From Candidatus Fimimorpha excrementavium (GTDB taxonomy: Bacteria; Bacillota; Clostridia; Lachnospirales; Lachnospiraceae), in NCBI GenBank assembly GCA_018710785.1, contig DVJD01000116.1, positions 48,524 to 112,523 on the forward strand: a DNA stretch of 64,000 nt. The letters are read 5' to 3'. The notes under the pieces are model-generated. The model was not told the origin of the DNA. It saw only the letters and a program-made list of their open reading frames with translations, and made no database searches. This document shows, piece by piece, positions 9,586 through 19,016 of this stretch (positions within the stretch are counted from its first letter, which is position 1; every line of letters starts with the position of its first letter). The position numbers and the translations under genes were made by a program.

Positions 9586-10773
9586 ATGGAGAAATTTAAA
9601 CGGATATTTGTGGTGGTAATGGATTCCTTTGGTGCAGGAGGCGCGACGGATGCGGCCAAGTACGGCGATGAGGGCGCGGATACCATGGGACATATCGCAG
9701 AGTGCGTGGAACTTAAGATTCCAAATCTGCAGAAGCTGGGACTTTCCAATCTGCATCCGTTAAGGGGAGTGGAACCGGCGGCGCATCCCATGGGCTATTA
9801 TACGACGCTTCAGGAGAGAAGTGTGGGGAAGGATACGATGACGGGCCACTGGGAGATGATGGGGCTTTATACGGAGAAGCCATTTATCACATTTACGGAA
9901 ACCGGATTTCCTCCGGAGCTGATCCGGGAGCTGGAAAAGAGAACCGGCCATAAGGTCATCGGCAATAAGAGCGCCAGCGGTACGCAGATCCTGGATGAGC
10001 TGGGAGAAGAAGAAATCGCCACCGGGCACATGATTGTCTATACGTCGGCGGATTCGGTCCTTCAGATCTGCGGAAATGAGGAGACCTTTGGCCTGGATGA
10101 ACTGTACCGGTGCTGTGCCATCGCCAGGGAACTCACCATGAAGGATGAGTGGAAGGTGGGCCGCGTCATTGCCCGCCCCTATGTGGGAAAGAAGAGGGGA
10201 GAGTTTAAAAGAACCAGCAACCGCCACGATTATGCGGTAAAGCCATCCCATCCCACGGTGCTGAATCTGTTAAAAGAGGCAGGGTATGATGTGCGGTCCA
10301 TCGGGAAGATCAATGACATTTTTTCCGGGGAGGGAATCACGGAGGCAGTAAAATCCAAAAGTTCCGTTCAGGGAATGGAGCAGACCATCGAGGCAGCCGA
10401 ACAGGATTTCCACGGACTTTGTTTTGTCAATCTGGTGGATTTTGATGCGCTTTGGGGACACCGGAGGGATCCGAAGGGATACGGAGAAGAAATCATGCGG
10501 TTTGATGAAAAACTGGGGATTCTTCTGGAAAAACTTCGGGAGGACGATCTGCTGATCATCACAGCGGATCACGGCAATGACCCCACATATAAGGGAACGG
10601 ACCACACGAGGGAAAAGGTGCCGTTTCTGGCATACTCGAAAGCATTTACCCAATCGGGAGAACTGCCGGGGCAGGATACCTTCGGCGTCATCGGCGCCAC
10701 GATTGCGGATAATTTTTCCGTTTCCATGTGTGACTATATGATAGGAAAATCCATTTTGGAAGCGCTGAAATAA
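9586..10773 (+). CDS. deoB: Phosphopentomutase
   Basis: [30 protein letters not shown]... and [24 protein letters not shown]. Confidence 0.97.
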   Translation: MEKFKRIFVVVMDSFGAGGATDAAKYGDEGADTMGHIAECVELKIPNLQKLGLSNLHPLRGVEPAAHPMGYYTTLQERSVGKDTMTGHWEMMGLYTEKPFITFTETGFPPELIRELEKRTGHKVIGNKSASGTQILDELGEEEIATGHMIVYTSADSVLQICGNEETFGLDELYRCCAIARELTMKDEWKVGRVIARPYVGKKRGEFKRTSNRHDYAVKPSHPTVLNLLKEAGYDVRSIGKINDIFSGEGITEAVKSKSSVQGMEQTIEAAEQDFHGLCFVNLVDFDALWGHRRDPKGYGEEIMRFDEKLGILLEKLREDDLLIITADHGNDPTYKGTDHTREKVPFLAYSKAFTQSGELPGQDTFGVIGATIADNFSVSMCDYMIGKSILEALK

Positions 10774-10824
10774 CATGACAGCTGAAAAATGACAAGAAAA
10801 AATACTTGATGATTGAGGGAATGT

Positions 10825-12564
10825 ATGAAACTACTGAAGAAATTTATTCGATATTATCGGCCGTACCAGAAGGTGTTCTATCTGGATATGGTCTGCGCGC
10901 TGGTGATCAGTGCAGTGGATTTGGCGTTTCCGCAGATCCTGAACTATTTAAATGACACCTTGTTTGTATCGGACCGACAGCAGATTCTAAACAGCCTGTT
11001 TTTCCTGGCAGTGGGCCTGATTGTGATGTACGCCGTGCGGGCAGTCTGCAAATATTACGTATCTGCCCAGGGACATATCATGGGATCCCATATGGAGAGG
11101 GACATGAGACAGGATCTGTTTGATCAGTATGAGCGCCTCTCCTTCTCCTATTATGATAACAATAATACGGGGGAAATGATGAGTAAGCTGGTCAGCGATT
11201 TGTTTGATATCGCCGAGTTTGCCCACCACGGACCGGAGAATATTTTCATTTCTCTGCTGAAAATCATCGGTTCATTTGTGCTGCTTTGCTGGATCAATGT
11301 ACCTTTGACCATTCTGCTGATTCTGGTAACCCTGGTGATGCTTTTGTTTTCTCTGCGCCAGAATAAGAGAATGCAGGCCACCTTCATGGATAACCGGAGA
11401 AAAATCGCCGGAGTCAACGCAGCGCTTCAGGATACGCTGGCCGGTATTCGTGTGGTAAAATCCTTCACCAATGAAGATGTGGAGAGGGAAAAATTTGCGG
11501 ACAGCAATGAAAAATTTCTGCAGAGCAAAAAGGATAATTATAACTGCATGGGCCGTTTTCAGGGAGGGAATAATTTCTTCCAGGGAATGCTGTATGTGAC
11601 CATCCTGGTGGGAGGCGGATTTTTCATCGCCAATGGAACCCTGGAACCCATCGCTCTGGCCACCTATGCCCTGTATATTAATATTTTTATCACGCCCATC
11701 GAAGTGCTCGTGGAATTTACCGAGATGCTTCAGAAGGGATATTCCGGTTTCAAGCGGTTCAATGAAGTCATGGAGACGGCTGTGGATATCAAAGATGAGC
11801 CGGGAAGCGTGGACTTAAAAGATGTCAAAGGCGTCATTGACTATAAGGATGTGAGCTTCAGTTATGACGGAGAGGAAACGGTGCTGGATCACATCAATAT
11901 TCACATCGATGCCGGGCGCTCCATCGCTTTGGTGGGACCCAGCGGCGGCGGCAAGACGACGATCTGCTCCCTGCTCCCCCGGTTTTATGATGTGAGCAGC
12001 GGAAGCATCCAGATCGATGGAAAAGATATCAGAGGGCTGACGTTAAAATCCCTCAGACAGGCCATCGGTATCGTGCAGCAGGATGTGTATCTGTTTTCCG
12101 GAAGCATACGGGACAATATCTCCTATGGCGACCGCAATGCCAGTGAGGAACAAATCATCGAGGCGGCGAAGAAGGCCAACATTCATGAATTTATCATGAG
12201 CCTTCCTGACGGCTATGACACGTATGTGGGAGAGCGGGGAACCCGCCTTTCCGGCGGACAGAAGCAGAGAATCTCCATTGCCCGTATTTTCCTGAAAAAT
12301 CCCAAAATTTTGATTTTGGATGAAGCCACCAGCGCCCTGGACAATGAAAGTGAGCGCCATATCCAGAAGAGTCTGGAAGAATTGGCCAAGAATCGTACCT
12401 GTATCACCATCGCCCACCGGCTTTCCACCATCCGCGGCGCCGATGAGATCATTGTCATCGGAGAAAAAGGTATCGAAGAGCGCGGAACCCACGAGGAATT
12501 GCTGAAGGAAAATAACATTTATGCCAGATATTACCGTCTGCAGTTTGAAGGCCTGGAAGAATGA
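10825..12564 (+). CDS. ABC transporter, fused permease/ATP-binding (ABC exporter type)
   Basis: TM region followed by Walker A GPSGGGKTT, signature LSGGQKQR, Walker B ILILDEATSALD. Confidence 0.95.
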   Translation: MKLLKKFIRYYRPYQKVFYLDMVCALVISAVDLAFPQILNYLNDTLFVSDRQQILNSLFFLAVGLIVMYAVRAVCKYYVSAQGHIMGSHMERDMRQDLFDQYERLSFSYYDNNNTGEMMSKLVSDLFDIAEFAHHGPENIFISLLKIIGSFVLLCWINVPLTILLILVTLVMLLFSLRQNKRMQATFMDNRRKIAGVNAALQDTLAGIRVVKSFTNEDVEREKFADSNEKFLQSKKDNYNCMGRFQGGNNFFQGMLYVTILVGGGFFIANGTLEPIALATYALYINIFITPIEVLVEFTEMLQKGYSGFKRFNEVMETAVDIKDEPGSVDLKDVKGVIDYKDVSFSYDGEETVLDHINIHIDAGRSIALVGPSGGGKTTICSLLPRFYDVSSGSIQIDGKDIRGLTLKSLRQAIGIVQQDVYLFSGSIRDNISYGDRNASEEQIIEAAKKANIHEFIMSLPDGYDTYVGERGTRLSGGQKQRISIARIFLKNPKILILDEATSALDNESERHIQKSLEELAKNRTCITIAHRLSTIRGADEIIVIGEKGIEERGTHEELLKENNIYARYYRLQFEGLEE

Positions 12565-12648
12565 TTACCAAAAGGGAGAGCCTGTGATAATGGCGGGGAA
12601 TAAAATTCTGATATAAAAGCAAGCGGTTTGAAACGGAGGTTGACAGTC

Positions 12649-15279
12649 GAAATGAATGCATTGGATTTAAGCGGAAGCTGGTATTATGAGACAGATGAGG
12701 CGGATATCGGCATCGCAGAAAACTATTATAATAAAACATTGGAAAAAGGCGGATTTGTTCTGCCCGGTTCCGCCTGCCAGAATCAGGTGGGCAAGAAGCA
12801 GGAATACTATGACACATTTTCCAGGGAGGCCATCCGGGCGCCGCGGGAAAAGTATGAATACATTGGGCCCCTTTGGCTGCAAAAGGAGATTGAAGTTCCG
12901 CAGGAAGCGGCGGGAAAAGCCATTTATTTTTCCATGGAACGGGTGAATGTGGCTTCGGATCTTTGGGTGGACGGGGAAAAAATCGGAAGACAGGTCATTG
13001 AACTGTCGGCTCCCCATACGTATGATCTGACCGGCCGCCTGGAGCCGGGTATCCATCGGATCACTCTCCGCCTGGACAACCGGGATCTGGTCAGCCTGGA
13101 CAACATGTCCAGCGGATACAGCATCGACACCCAGGGATACTGGAACGGAGCCATCGGCACGATCCGGCTTTGGTGGGAGGAAATCTGCCACATTGCATCC
13201 ATTCAGATATATCCGGAGGAATCCGGCATCGCAGTCCATGTCACAGAGGCAAGCGATTGCCATTACGCCAAGCGTCGGTCGGCGGAACTGACGCTGACGG
13301 TGACGGACCCGGATGGAAAAGAGCTGGAGAGTAAAACCTATGCCAATGTGATGTTCAATTCCAGACAGGTGGAGCATCTGCGGTATGGCATGGAGGCGAT
13401 TCGATGGTGGGACGAGTTTTCGCCGGATCTTTACCGCCTTACGGTGACCATGCGGGTGGAAGGCCGTGTGACGGACCGAAAAACTCAGGTCTTTGGCATG
13501 AGGCTGATCCGATCCGAGGACGGAAAATTTTTGCTGAACGGAAAACAGATCTCTCTGCGGGGAACCACGGACTGTGCCATCCATCCGCTGACCGGATACC
13601 CGCCCATGGACCTGGAAACGTGGAAAAAGAAACTCTCCATCGTGAAAGAATATGGACTGAATTATGTGCGCTTCCACGCGTGGTGTCCGCCGGAGAGCGC
13701 CTTTGCGGCAGCCGATGAACTGGGAGTGTATCTCTCTGTGGAAATGCCGTTCTGGCTGAATAAGGATGTCTGCCGTCTGGAGGCCGGGGATGATCCGATC
13801 CACAGAACGTACTTTACCCAGGAAGCCATCACCATATCGAAGACGTATGGGAATCACCCTTCCTTCCTGCTCTTTTCCAATGGGAATGAAATCATGGGAG
13901 ATTTTGAGCTTCTGGAAGATATCACGGTGCTGATGAAAGGATACGATAAGAGAAGGCTGTATACCCTGACATCCAATTTTGATCATCCGGTGGCTCCCTG
14001 CGAAGATTATTTCTGTGCCTTTGAGGCCGACGGTCACCGCACCAGGAATCAGACTCTGCAGGATCTGGTGGCGGAAAGCACCTGCCTGGATTTTAAAGAA
14101 GCCGTGGAGGCCATCCCCGTCCCGGTGGTCTCCTTTGAAGTGGGACAGTACTGCATATATCCGGATGTGGATCTGATCCCGCGCTATACCGGAAACATGC
14201 TTCCTGTCAATTTGGACGTGATTCAAAAATCCATGGAAAAAAACGGGATCCGTTCCCGTCTGGATATGTATAAAAAGGCATCGGGAAAACTGGCGGCCAG
14301 ACTGTACAAAGAAGATCTGGAAAGCGCGCTTCGCACCAGGAATCTTGGCGGAATCAGTCTCCTTGCGCTGACGGATTACACAGGGCAGAGCACGGCCATG
14401 GTGGGAATCCTGGACGTATTCTGGGAGAGCAAAAAGATCCTGGAGCCGGAGGAATTTCGAAGATTCTGCGGCCCGGTGGTGCCTCTGTGGAAAGCAAAGC
14501 GGATCTTTTCCAACCGGGAGACGCTGGAGGCGGAGTTGGATCTGTATGATTTTGGCAAAGAACCCATCAGGGATCCGCTGTTTCATCTGGTGATCCGGGA
14601 TGGGGATCGGATTTTCTATGAGACAGAGACCAAAGAGCGCCGGATCTCGATATCGCTTTCTTCCATTCAAAGGTCTGCCCTTCTCACTGTCACCCTTATG
14701 GTAGGGGAATACCGGAATGACTGGCGTATATTCGCTTTTGCGGAACCGGAAGAAAAGAAAGAACTGACCGTGCTTCGCGGAAATTCCCCGGAGCTGAAGG
14801 AAATGATCGAAAACGGGGGAAGAGCTCTGGTGGGAAAGGAAGGGCTGCACCATCCGATTCCGGGCAGTTTCGTCCCCGTCTTCTGGTCTCCGGTGCATTT
14901 TCCCACCTCCCAGCCCTGCGGCGCGCGGATTGATGCCGACCATGAAGCCCTGGCAGCCTTTCCCACGGATGACGGCCTGGACTTCCAGTGGAAATCTCTG
15001 ATGGATCACTGTGAGGCGGCGGATATCGGTGGATTCGGCGAAGCCTTTCATCCCATTGTGGAGATGGTGCCGAATTTTGTGGACAATCGTCCAAGCACGC
15101 CTCTGTTTGCCGCAAAGGTTGGAAAAGCGGAGATTCTGTACTGCGGATTCGATCTGGACAGAGAGGATCCCGCCACCAAGCAGATGAGAGAAAGCCTGGC
15201 CGATTATCTGGCCCACGGTTCCTGGGAGAAGGAAGCGCAGGTGGAACCGGAGAAATTTCTGGAGCTGTTTCAGGCATAG
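12649..15279 (+). CDS. Glycoside hydrolase family 2 protein with C-terminal extension
   Basis: Sugar-binding, immunoglobulin-like and TIM-barrel regions (LRGTTDCAIHPLTGYPPMDLETWKKKLSIVKEYGLNYVRFHAWCPPESAFAAADELGVYLSVEMPFW); ATG 12649 or upstream TTG. Confidence 0.85.
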   Translation, partial: EMNALDLSGSWYYETDEADIGIAENYYNKTLEKGGFVLPGSACQNQVGKKQEYYDTFSREAIRAPREKYEYIGPLWLQKEIEVPQEAAGKAIYFSMERVNVASDLWVDGEKIGRQVIELSAPHTYDLTGRLEPGIHRITLRLDNRDLVSLDNMSSGYSIDTQGYWNGAIGTIRLWWEEICHIASIQIYPEESGIAVHVTEASDCHYAKRRSAELTLTVTDPDGKELESKTYANVMFNSRQVEHLRYGMEAIRWWDEFSPDLYRLTVTMRVEGRVTDRKTQVFGMRLIRSEDGKFLLNGKQISLRGTTDCAIHPLTGYPPMDLETWKKKLSIVKEYGLNYVRFHAWCPPESAFAAADELGVYLSVEMPFWLNKDVCRLEAGDDPIHRTYFTQEAITISKTYGNHPSFLLFSNGNEIMGDFELLEDITVLMKGYDKRRLYTLTSNFDHPVAPCEDYFCAFEADGHRTRNQTLQDLVAESTCLDFKEAVEAIPVPVVSFEVGQYCIYPDVDLIPRYTGNMLPVNLDVIQKSMEKNGIRSRLDMYKKASGKLAARLYKEDLESALRTRNLGGISLLALTDYTGQSTAMVGILDVFWESKKILEPEEFRRFCGPVVPLWKAKRIFSNRETLEAELDLYDFGKEPIRDPLFHLVIRDGDRIFYETETKERRISISLSSIQRSALLTVTLMVGEYRNDWRIFAFAEPEEKKELTVLRGNSPELKEMIENGGRALVGKEGLHHPIPGSFVPVFWSPVHFPTSQPCGARIDADHEALAAFPTDDGLDFQWKSLMDHCEAADIGGFGEAFHPIVEMVPNFVDNRPSTPLFAAKVGKAEILYCGFDLDREDPATKQMRESLADYLAHGSWEKEAQVEPEKFLELFQA

Positions 15280-15297
15280 GAGGGAAGGAGCCCTCAA

Positions 15298-15645
15298 GAC
15301 AAACGCATGAGTAAATAAATTGTGAACAAAATGGAAATCCGGACGGTCGGAGATAGCGAACCTTTCCCCTGTCGGGGCGCTTTCGCTCCGAAACATGAAC
15401 GAACATAGACTACGGCATGCGAAAGTCTTTGCGTGTTCATGTTCAAAACGTAGCGGTACTAAGATTTTTCTGCGCCGTGCCGGCTGGAAAAATCAAGTAC
15501 CGCTGCGTTTTTCAACATGAACAGCCCAAAAAGTATTGCAAGAAGTATCTAGGCTGGTTTATGTTTTAAGCGTAAGCGGTCCGGCAAAGCGTCTCCCACC
15601 TCTCTTTGGCGTCCGGTTCATCCATTGTTCATCCATGCGTTTGTC
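15298..15645. mobile_element. Candidate non-autonomous repeat element (MITE-like) with inverted ends GACAAACGCATG
   Basis: gacaaacgcatg at 15298-15309 and catgcgtttgtc at 15634-15645; left 66 bp repeated at 9347-9412; contains a large palindrome. Confidence 0.55.
15434..15523. repeat. Large imperfect palindrome, 37-nt arms with 16-nt loop
   Basis: tgttcatgttcaaaacgtagcggtactaagatttttc / gaaaaatcaagtaccgctgcgtttttcaacatgaaca. Confidence 0.9.
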
Positions 15646-15666
15646 CGGAGGATCCCTGCCTTACAA

Positions 15667-15715
15667 TTGACACTTTAGGAGTCCTGTGATAAAATTTTTG
15701 ATTAGTTAAAACTAA
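15667..15715 (+). promoter_or_regulatory. Sigma70-type promoter with palindromic operator candidate
   Basis: TTGACA-N17-TAAAAT (15667-15695) followed by TTAGTTAAAACTAA at 15702-15715. Confidence 0.7.
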
Positions 15716-15735
15716 CAAAAAGGAGGACGATCCAT

Positions 15736-16695
15736 ATGGAACTGACGATTGGGAAGGAGACAATCCGAAGCGGGGAAAAGAAAAACCTGACGCTTCCGGT
15801 GACGGAGAAGACCCATCTGCCGCTGACTGTGATCTGCGGAAAAAGACCGGGAAAGACGGCATTGATTTCTGCCGGGGTGCACGGCGCGGAGTATCTGGGG
15901 ATTCAGGCTGTTTTGGAATTATCCAGGGAGCTGGAGCCGGAGGACGTTTCGGGAACCATTTTGTTTCTTCTGGATGCCAATTGGGAGGCTACGGTCCGTT
16001 TTGCCCGCTGGGTGGTTCCGGAGGATGGACAGAATCTTAACCGCGCATTTCCAGGGGATCCCCATGGCAGTCTGTCAAAAAAGATCGCCCACGTGATGGC
16101 AGAAGAACTCCAGAAAAAGGCGGATTTTTATCTGGATATCCACTGCGGCGATATCCACGAACAGGTGATGCCCTTTGTCTATTACGCAGGGGTAGCGAAA
16201 GACGAGGTGGTGGAAGAAGCCAGACAGATGGCCATGGCGGCCGATATGGCAGTGCGCACCCGATCCGGTGCCACCAGCGGAGCCAACAATTATGCGGCGG
16301 CCTGCCAAATTCCGTCTTTGCTGCTGGAACGGGGAGGAAACGGAATCGTCACCCGCAGCGGGGTGGAAGCGTATAAAAGGGATATCCGAAATATCTTAAA
16401 ATTCCAGAACGTTTTAAAGGGAGAGCCTGTCCATACGGTAAGACAGAGAGAAGTGGTTTCGGCCCGGTACATTGACAGTACCAGGGAGGGATTATGGTAT
16501 CCGAGGTTTGGTGCAGGAGAATGCTTCAAAAAAGGAGAGATCCTGGGAGAAGTATGCGATATTTGGGGAAAGAGACTGGAATGTGTGACGGCCGGGTACG
16601 ATGGAATCATCCTTTATGAGACTGTCGGCATGGGCGTACGTCCGGGGGAATCTTTGGTTGCCTACGGAAGGTTTCAAAATTCGCAGAATCTCTGA
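15736..16695 (+). CDS. Succinylglutamate desuccinylase/aspartoacylase (M14-like) family protein
   Basis: GVHGAEYLGIQAVLELSRELEPEDVSGTILFLLDANWEATVRFARWVVPEDGQNLNRAFPG...YLDIHCGD zinc-ligand pattern. Confidence 0.88.
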   Translation: MELTIGKETIRSGEKKNLTLPVTEKTHLPLTVICGKRPGKTALISAGVHGAEYLGIQAVLELSRELEPEDVSGTILFLLDANWEATVRFARWVVPEDGQNLNRAFPGDPHGSLSKKIAHVMAEELQKKADFYLDIHCGDIHEQVMPFVYYAGVAKDEVVEEARQMAMAADMAVRTRSGATSGANNYAAACQIPSLLLERGGNGIVTRSGVEAYKRDIRNILKFQNVLKGEPVHTVRQREVVSARYIDSTREGLWYPRFGAGECFKKGEILGEVCDIWGKRLECVTAGYDGIILYETVGMGVRPGESLVAYGRFQNSQNL

Positions 16696-16732
16696 ACAAA
16701 TATCTAAACAGCAAGGAAGTCTGAATGTTTGT

Positions 16733-16786
16733 AACGCCTTCAAAGCAGATGAGGGAATGTCCGAAGTCTGCTTTGGAGGCGTTTTT
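16733..16786 (+). terminator. Intrinsic terminator
   Basis: aacgccttcaaagcaga ... tctgctttggaggcgttttt. Confidence 0.92.
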
Positions 16787-16870
16787 ATGTACAGAAAATT
16801 GTGAGAGAAAAGATGGAATATAGTAAGGTTTCCGTAAGACAGACCTGTGTAAAAATATGATACAATGAGC

Positions 16871-16895
16871 GCAGGCGAGCCCGTGGGAGCTTGCT
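16871..16895 (+). ncRNA. Short repeated hairpin element, copy 2 (5' leader of efflux operon)
   Basis: gcaggcgagcccgtgggagcttgct; helix GCGAGC/GCTTGC. Confidence 0.5.
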
Positions 16896-17007
16896 CATAC
16901 AAGGCGGGCGGTGAATGCTGATCACAGACTCTGCCTGTGATTATTGGCGAGGAATGTTAGGAGCATGCTTGCATGTATCAAAAATAAATGATTCGCGGAG
17001 GATGAAT

Positions 17008-18342
17008 ATGAAAAAGAAAGTTTGGATCGGGACGGCTGCGGCTGTTTTGGTAATCGGAGCAGCCGGAGCCGGTATTTGGATGCTGCAGGGAGAGGAAAAG
17101 GAAGAGGAAGCCGTTTATGTCAGCAACGTGGCATCGATGATGAATATGGCGGGGAGCGGACTGGGAAATCGGTATACCGGTGTGGCGGAAACACAGCAAT
17201 CCTGGGAAGCAGAATTTCAGGCAGATAAGGAAGTGGCGGAATGGTATGTGGAAGAGGGCCAGGAAGTGGCAGAGGGAACGCCCCTTTTTCGGTATGATAC
17301 GGCAAAAACGGAAGAGAGCCTGGCGCAGGCCCGACTGGATTTGGAGACCATTGCCAATGATAAAATCAATCTGAATCAGCAGATTGCAGCCTTGGAAAAA
17401 GCCAGAAAAGAGGCAGAAAAAGAGGAACAGGTTTCCTACGATATTGAACTGTTGAATGCACAGGCCAGTCTAAAGGCAAAAGACCTGGAGGAAGCCAATA
17501 AAACGTCCGAAATCAGTTCTCTGCAGAACATTATTGATACAGCCACGGTATCCAGCCCAATCGCGGGCATTGTCAAATCCATGAATAAAACCGGCGATCA
17601 AACGAATGTCAATGGGAGAATTCAGCCGTTTGTATCCATAGTGGGATCAGGAGGTATCCGGATTAAGGGAACAGTGAATGAACTGAATCTGGCATCACTG
17701 GGGGAAGGCGCCTCGGTGATTATCCGGTCCAGAGCCGATGAGAATGTCATATGGAAAGGGACACTCACAGAAATTGATACGAATCCCCAGCAAAATTCCA
17801 TGGATATGGGCGGTTATACCGAGTCCACCAAGTATCCATTTTATGTGGAACTGGAAGACACGGCAGGATTGATGCTGGGACAGCATGTGCTGGTGGAAAT
17901 GGATTACGGACAGGCAGAGAAAAGGCAGGGAATATGGCTGGATGAATTTATGATTGCGGAGGCGGACACGGCGCCTTATGTATGGGCAGATGACGGCACG
18001 AATCATTTGGAAAAAAGAAGAGTGGTTTTGGGAGAATATGATGAAGAACGGAATCAGTATGAAATTCAAAGCGGACTCATGCAGACGGACTGGATCACAT
18101 TTCCTGAAGAAGAGTTAAAGGACGGCATGCAGACCATGAAAAGCCAGACCGGGCAGATGGGGAAACCGCTTCCGGAGGAGGAAGGAGAGCCGCAGGAGGA
18201 GCAAATGATGGAACCGGGCAATTCCGACGATGCCGTGATCAATGGCGTTCCTGACAATGGAGCGGTGATGGAAGAAGAGATGATTCTTGGAGCCGGTGAG
18301 GCGGGAAGTCGGAAGGAATGGAAAGGGGGAGACCGCCTGTGA
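17008..18342 (+). CDS. HlyD/MacA-like efflux adaptor (membrane fusion protein)
   Basis: N-terminal TM segment, short coiled coil, TVSSPIAGIVKSMNKTGDQTNVNGRIQPFVSIVGSGGIRIKGTVNELNLASL. Confidence 0.88.
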   Translation: MKKKVWIGTAAAVLVIGAAGAGIWMLQGEEKEEEAVYVSNVASMMNMAGSGLGNRYTGVAETQQSWEAEFQADKEVAEWYVEEGQEVAEGTPLFRYDTAKTEESLAQARLDLETIANDKINLNQQIAALEKARKEAEKEEQVSYDIELLNAQASLKAKDLEEANKTSEISSLQNIIDTATVSSPIAGIVKSMNKTGDQTNVNGRIQPFVSIVGSGGIRIKGTVNELNLASLGEGASVIIRSRADENVIWKGTLTEIDTNPQQNSMDMGGYTESTKYPFYVELEDTAGLMLGQHVLVEMDYGQAEKRQGIWLDEFMIAEADTAPYVWADDGTNHLEKRRVVLGEYDEERNQYEIQSGLMQTDWITFPEEELKDGMQTMKSQTGQMGKPLPEEEGEPQEEQMMEPGNSDDAVINGVPDNGAVMEEEMILGAGEAGSRKEWKGGDRL

Positions 18343-19016
18343 TTTTGCAGTTGGAACAGATTTGTAAAGAATATATACAGGGATCCATGAGAGTCTCTGT
18401 GCTGAAGAATATCACCTTTTTCATGGAAGAAGGAGAATACGTGGCGGTTATGGGACCGTCCGGTTCCGGGAAGACAACGCTGATGAATATAATCGGATGT
18501 CTGGATCAGGCCACATCGGGCACCTATTGTTTGGACGGCAAAGATATCAAAACATGCAGTGAAGCGCAGATGGCGGATATCAGACTGAGAAAAATCGGAT
18601 TTGTATTTCAGAATTTCAATCTTTTGCCGCGCCAAAACGCCCTGGAAAATGTGGAACTGCCCCTTACCTATGCCAAAATTCCGAAAAAAGAGAGGAGGCA
18701 GAGGGCAGAGGAAGCCCTGTGCCGGGTAGGACTAAAGGATCGAATCCGTTTTCTGCCGAGCCAGCTTTCCGGAGGACAGAAACAGAGAGTGGCCATAGCC
18801 AGAGCTCTGGTCAACCATCCGAAACTGCTTTTGGCAGATGAGCCGACCGGGGCTTTGGATTCCAGATCCGGCGAACAGGTGATGGAATTGTTCCAAAAGC
18901 TGAATGAAGAAGGAACCAGTATTCTGATGATTACCCATGACGCGGATGTGTCATCCAGGGCAAAGAGACGTGTTCTGATACGGGACGGAATACTGAGGCA
19001 GGAGGATATGGAATGA
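18339..19016 (+). CDS. MacB/LolD-type ABC transporter ATP-binding protein
   Basis: GPSGSGKTTLMNIIGCLDQATSGTYCLDGKDI, LSGGQKQRVAIARALVNHPKLLLADEPTGALDS; GTG start overlaps upstream TGA (GTGA). Confidence 0.95.
   Translation: MILQLEQICKEYIQGSMRVSVLKNITFFMEEGEYVAVMGPSGSGKTTLMNIIGCLDQATSGTYCLDGKDIKTCSEAQMADIRLRKIGFVFQNFNLLPRQNALENVELPLTYAKIPKKERRQRAEEALCRVGLKDRIRFLPSQLSGGQKQRVAIARALVNHPKLLLADEPTGALDSRSGEQVMELFQKLNEEGTSILMITHDADVSSRAKRRVLIRDGILRQEDME

Noticed and set aside
12667-15396. 909-aa minus-strand ORF antisense to the second GH2 gene
   Set aside because: Its translation has no recognisable domain and is His/Arg/Phe/Gln-rich as expected from the reverse complement of a biased gene; the plus-strand GH2 is clearly real.
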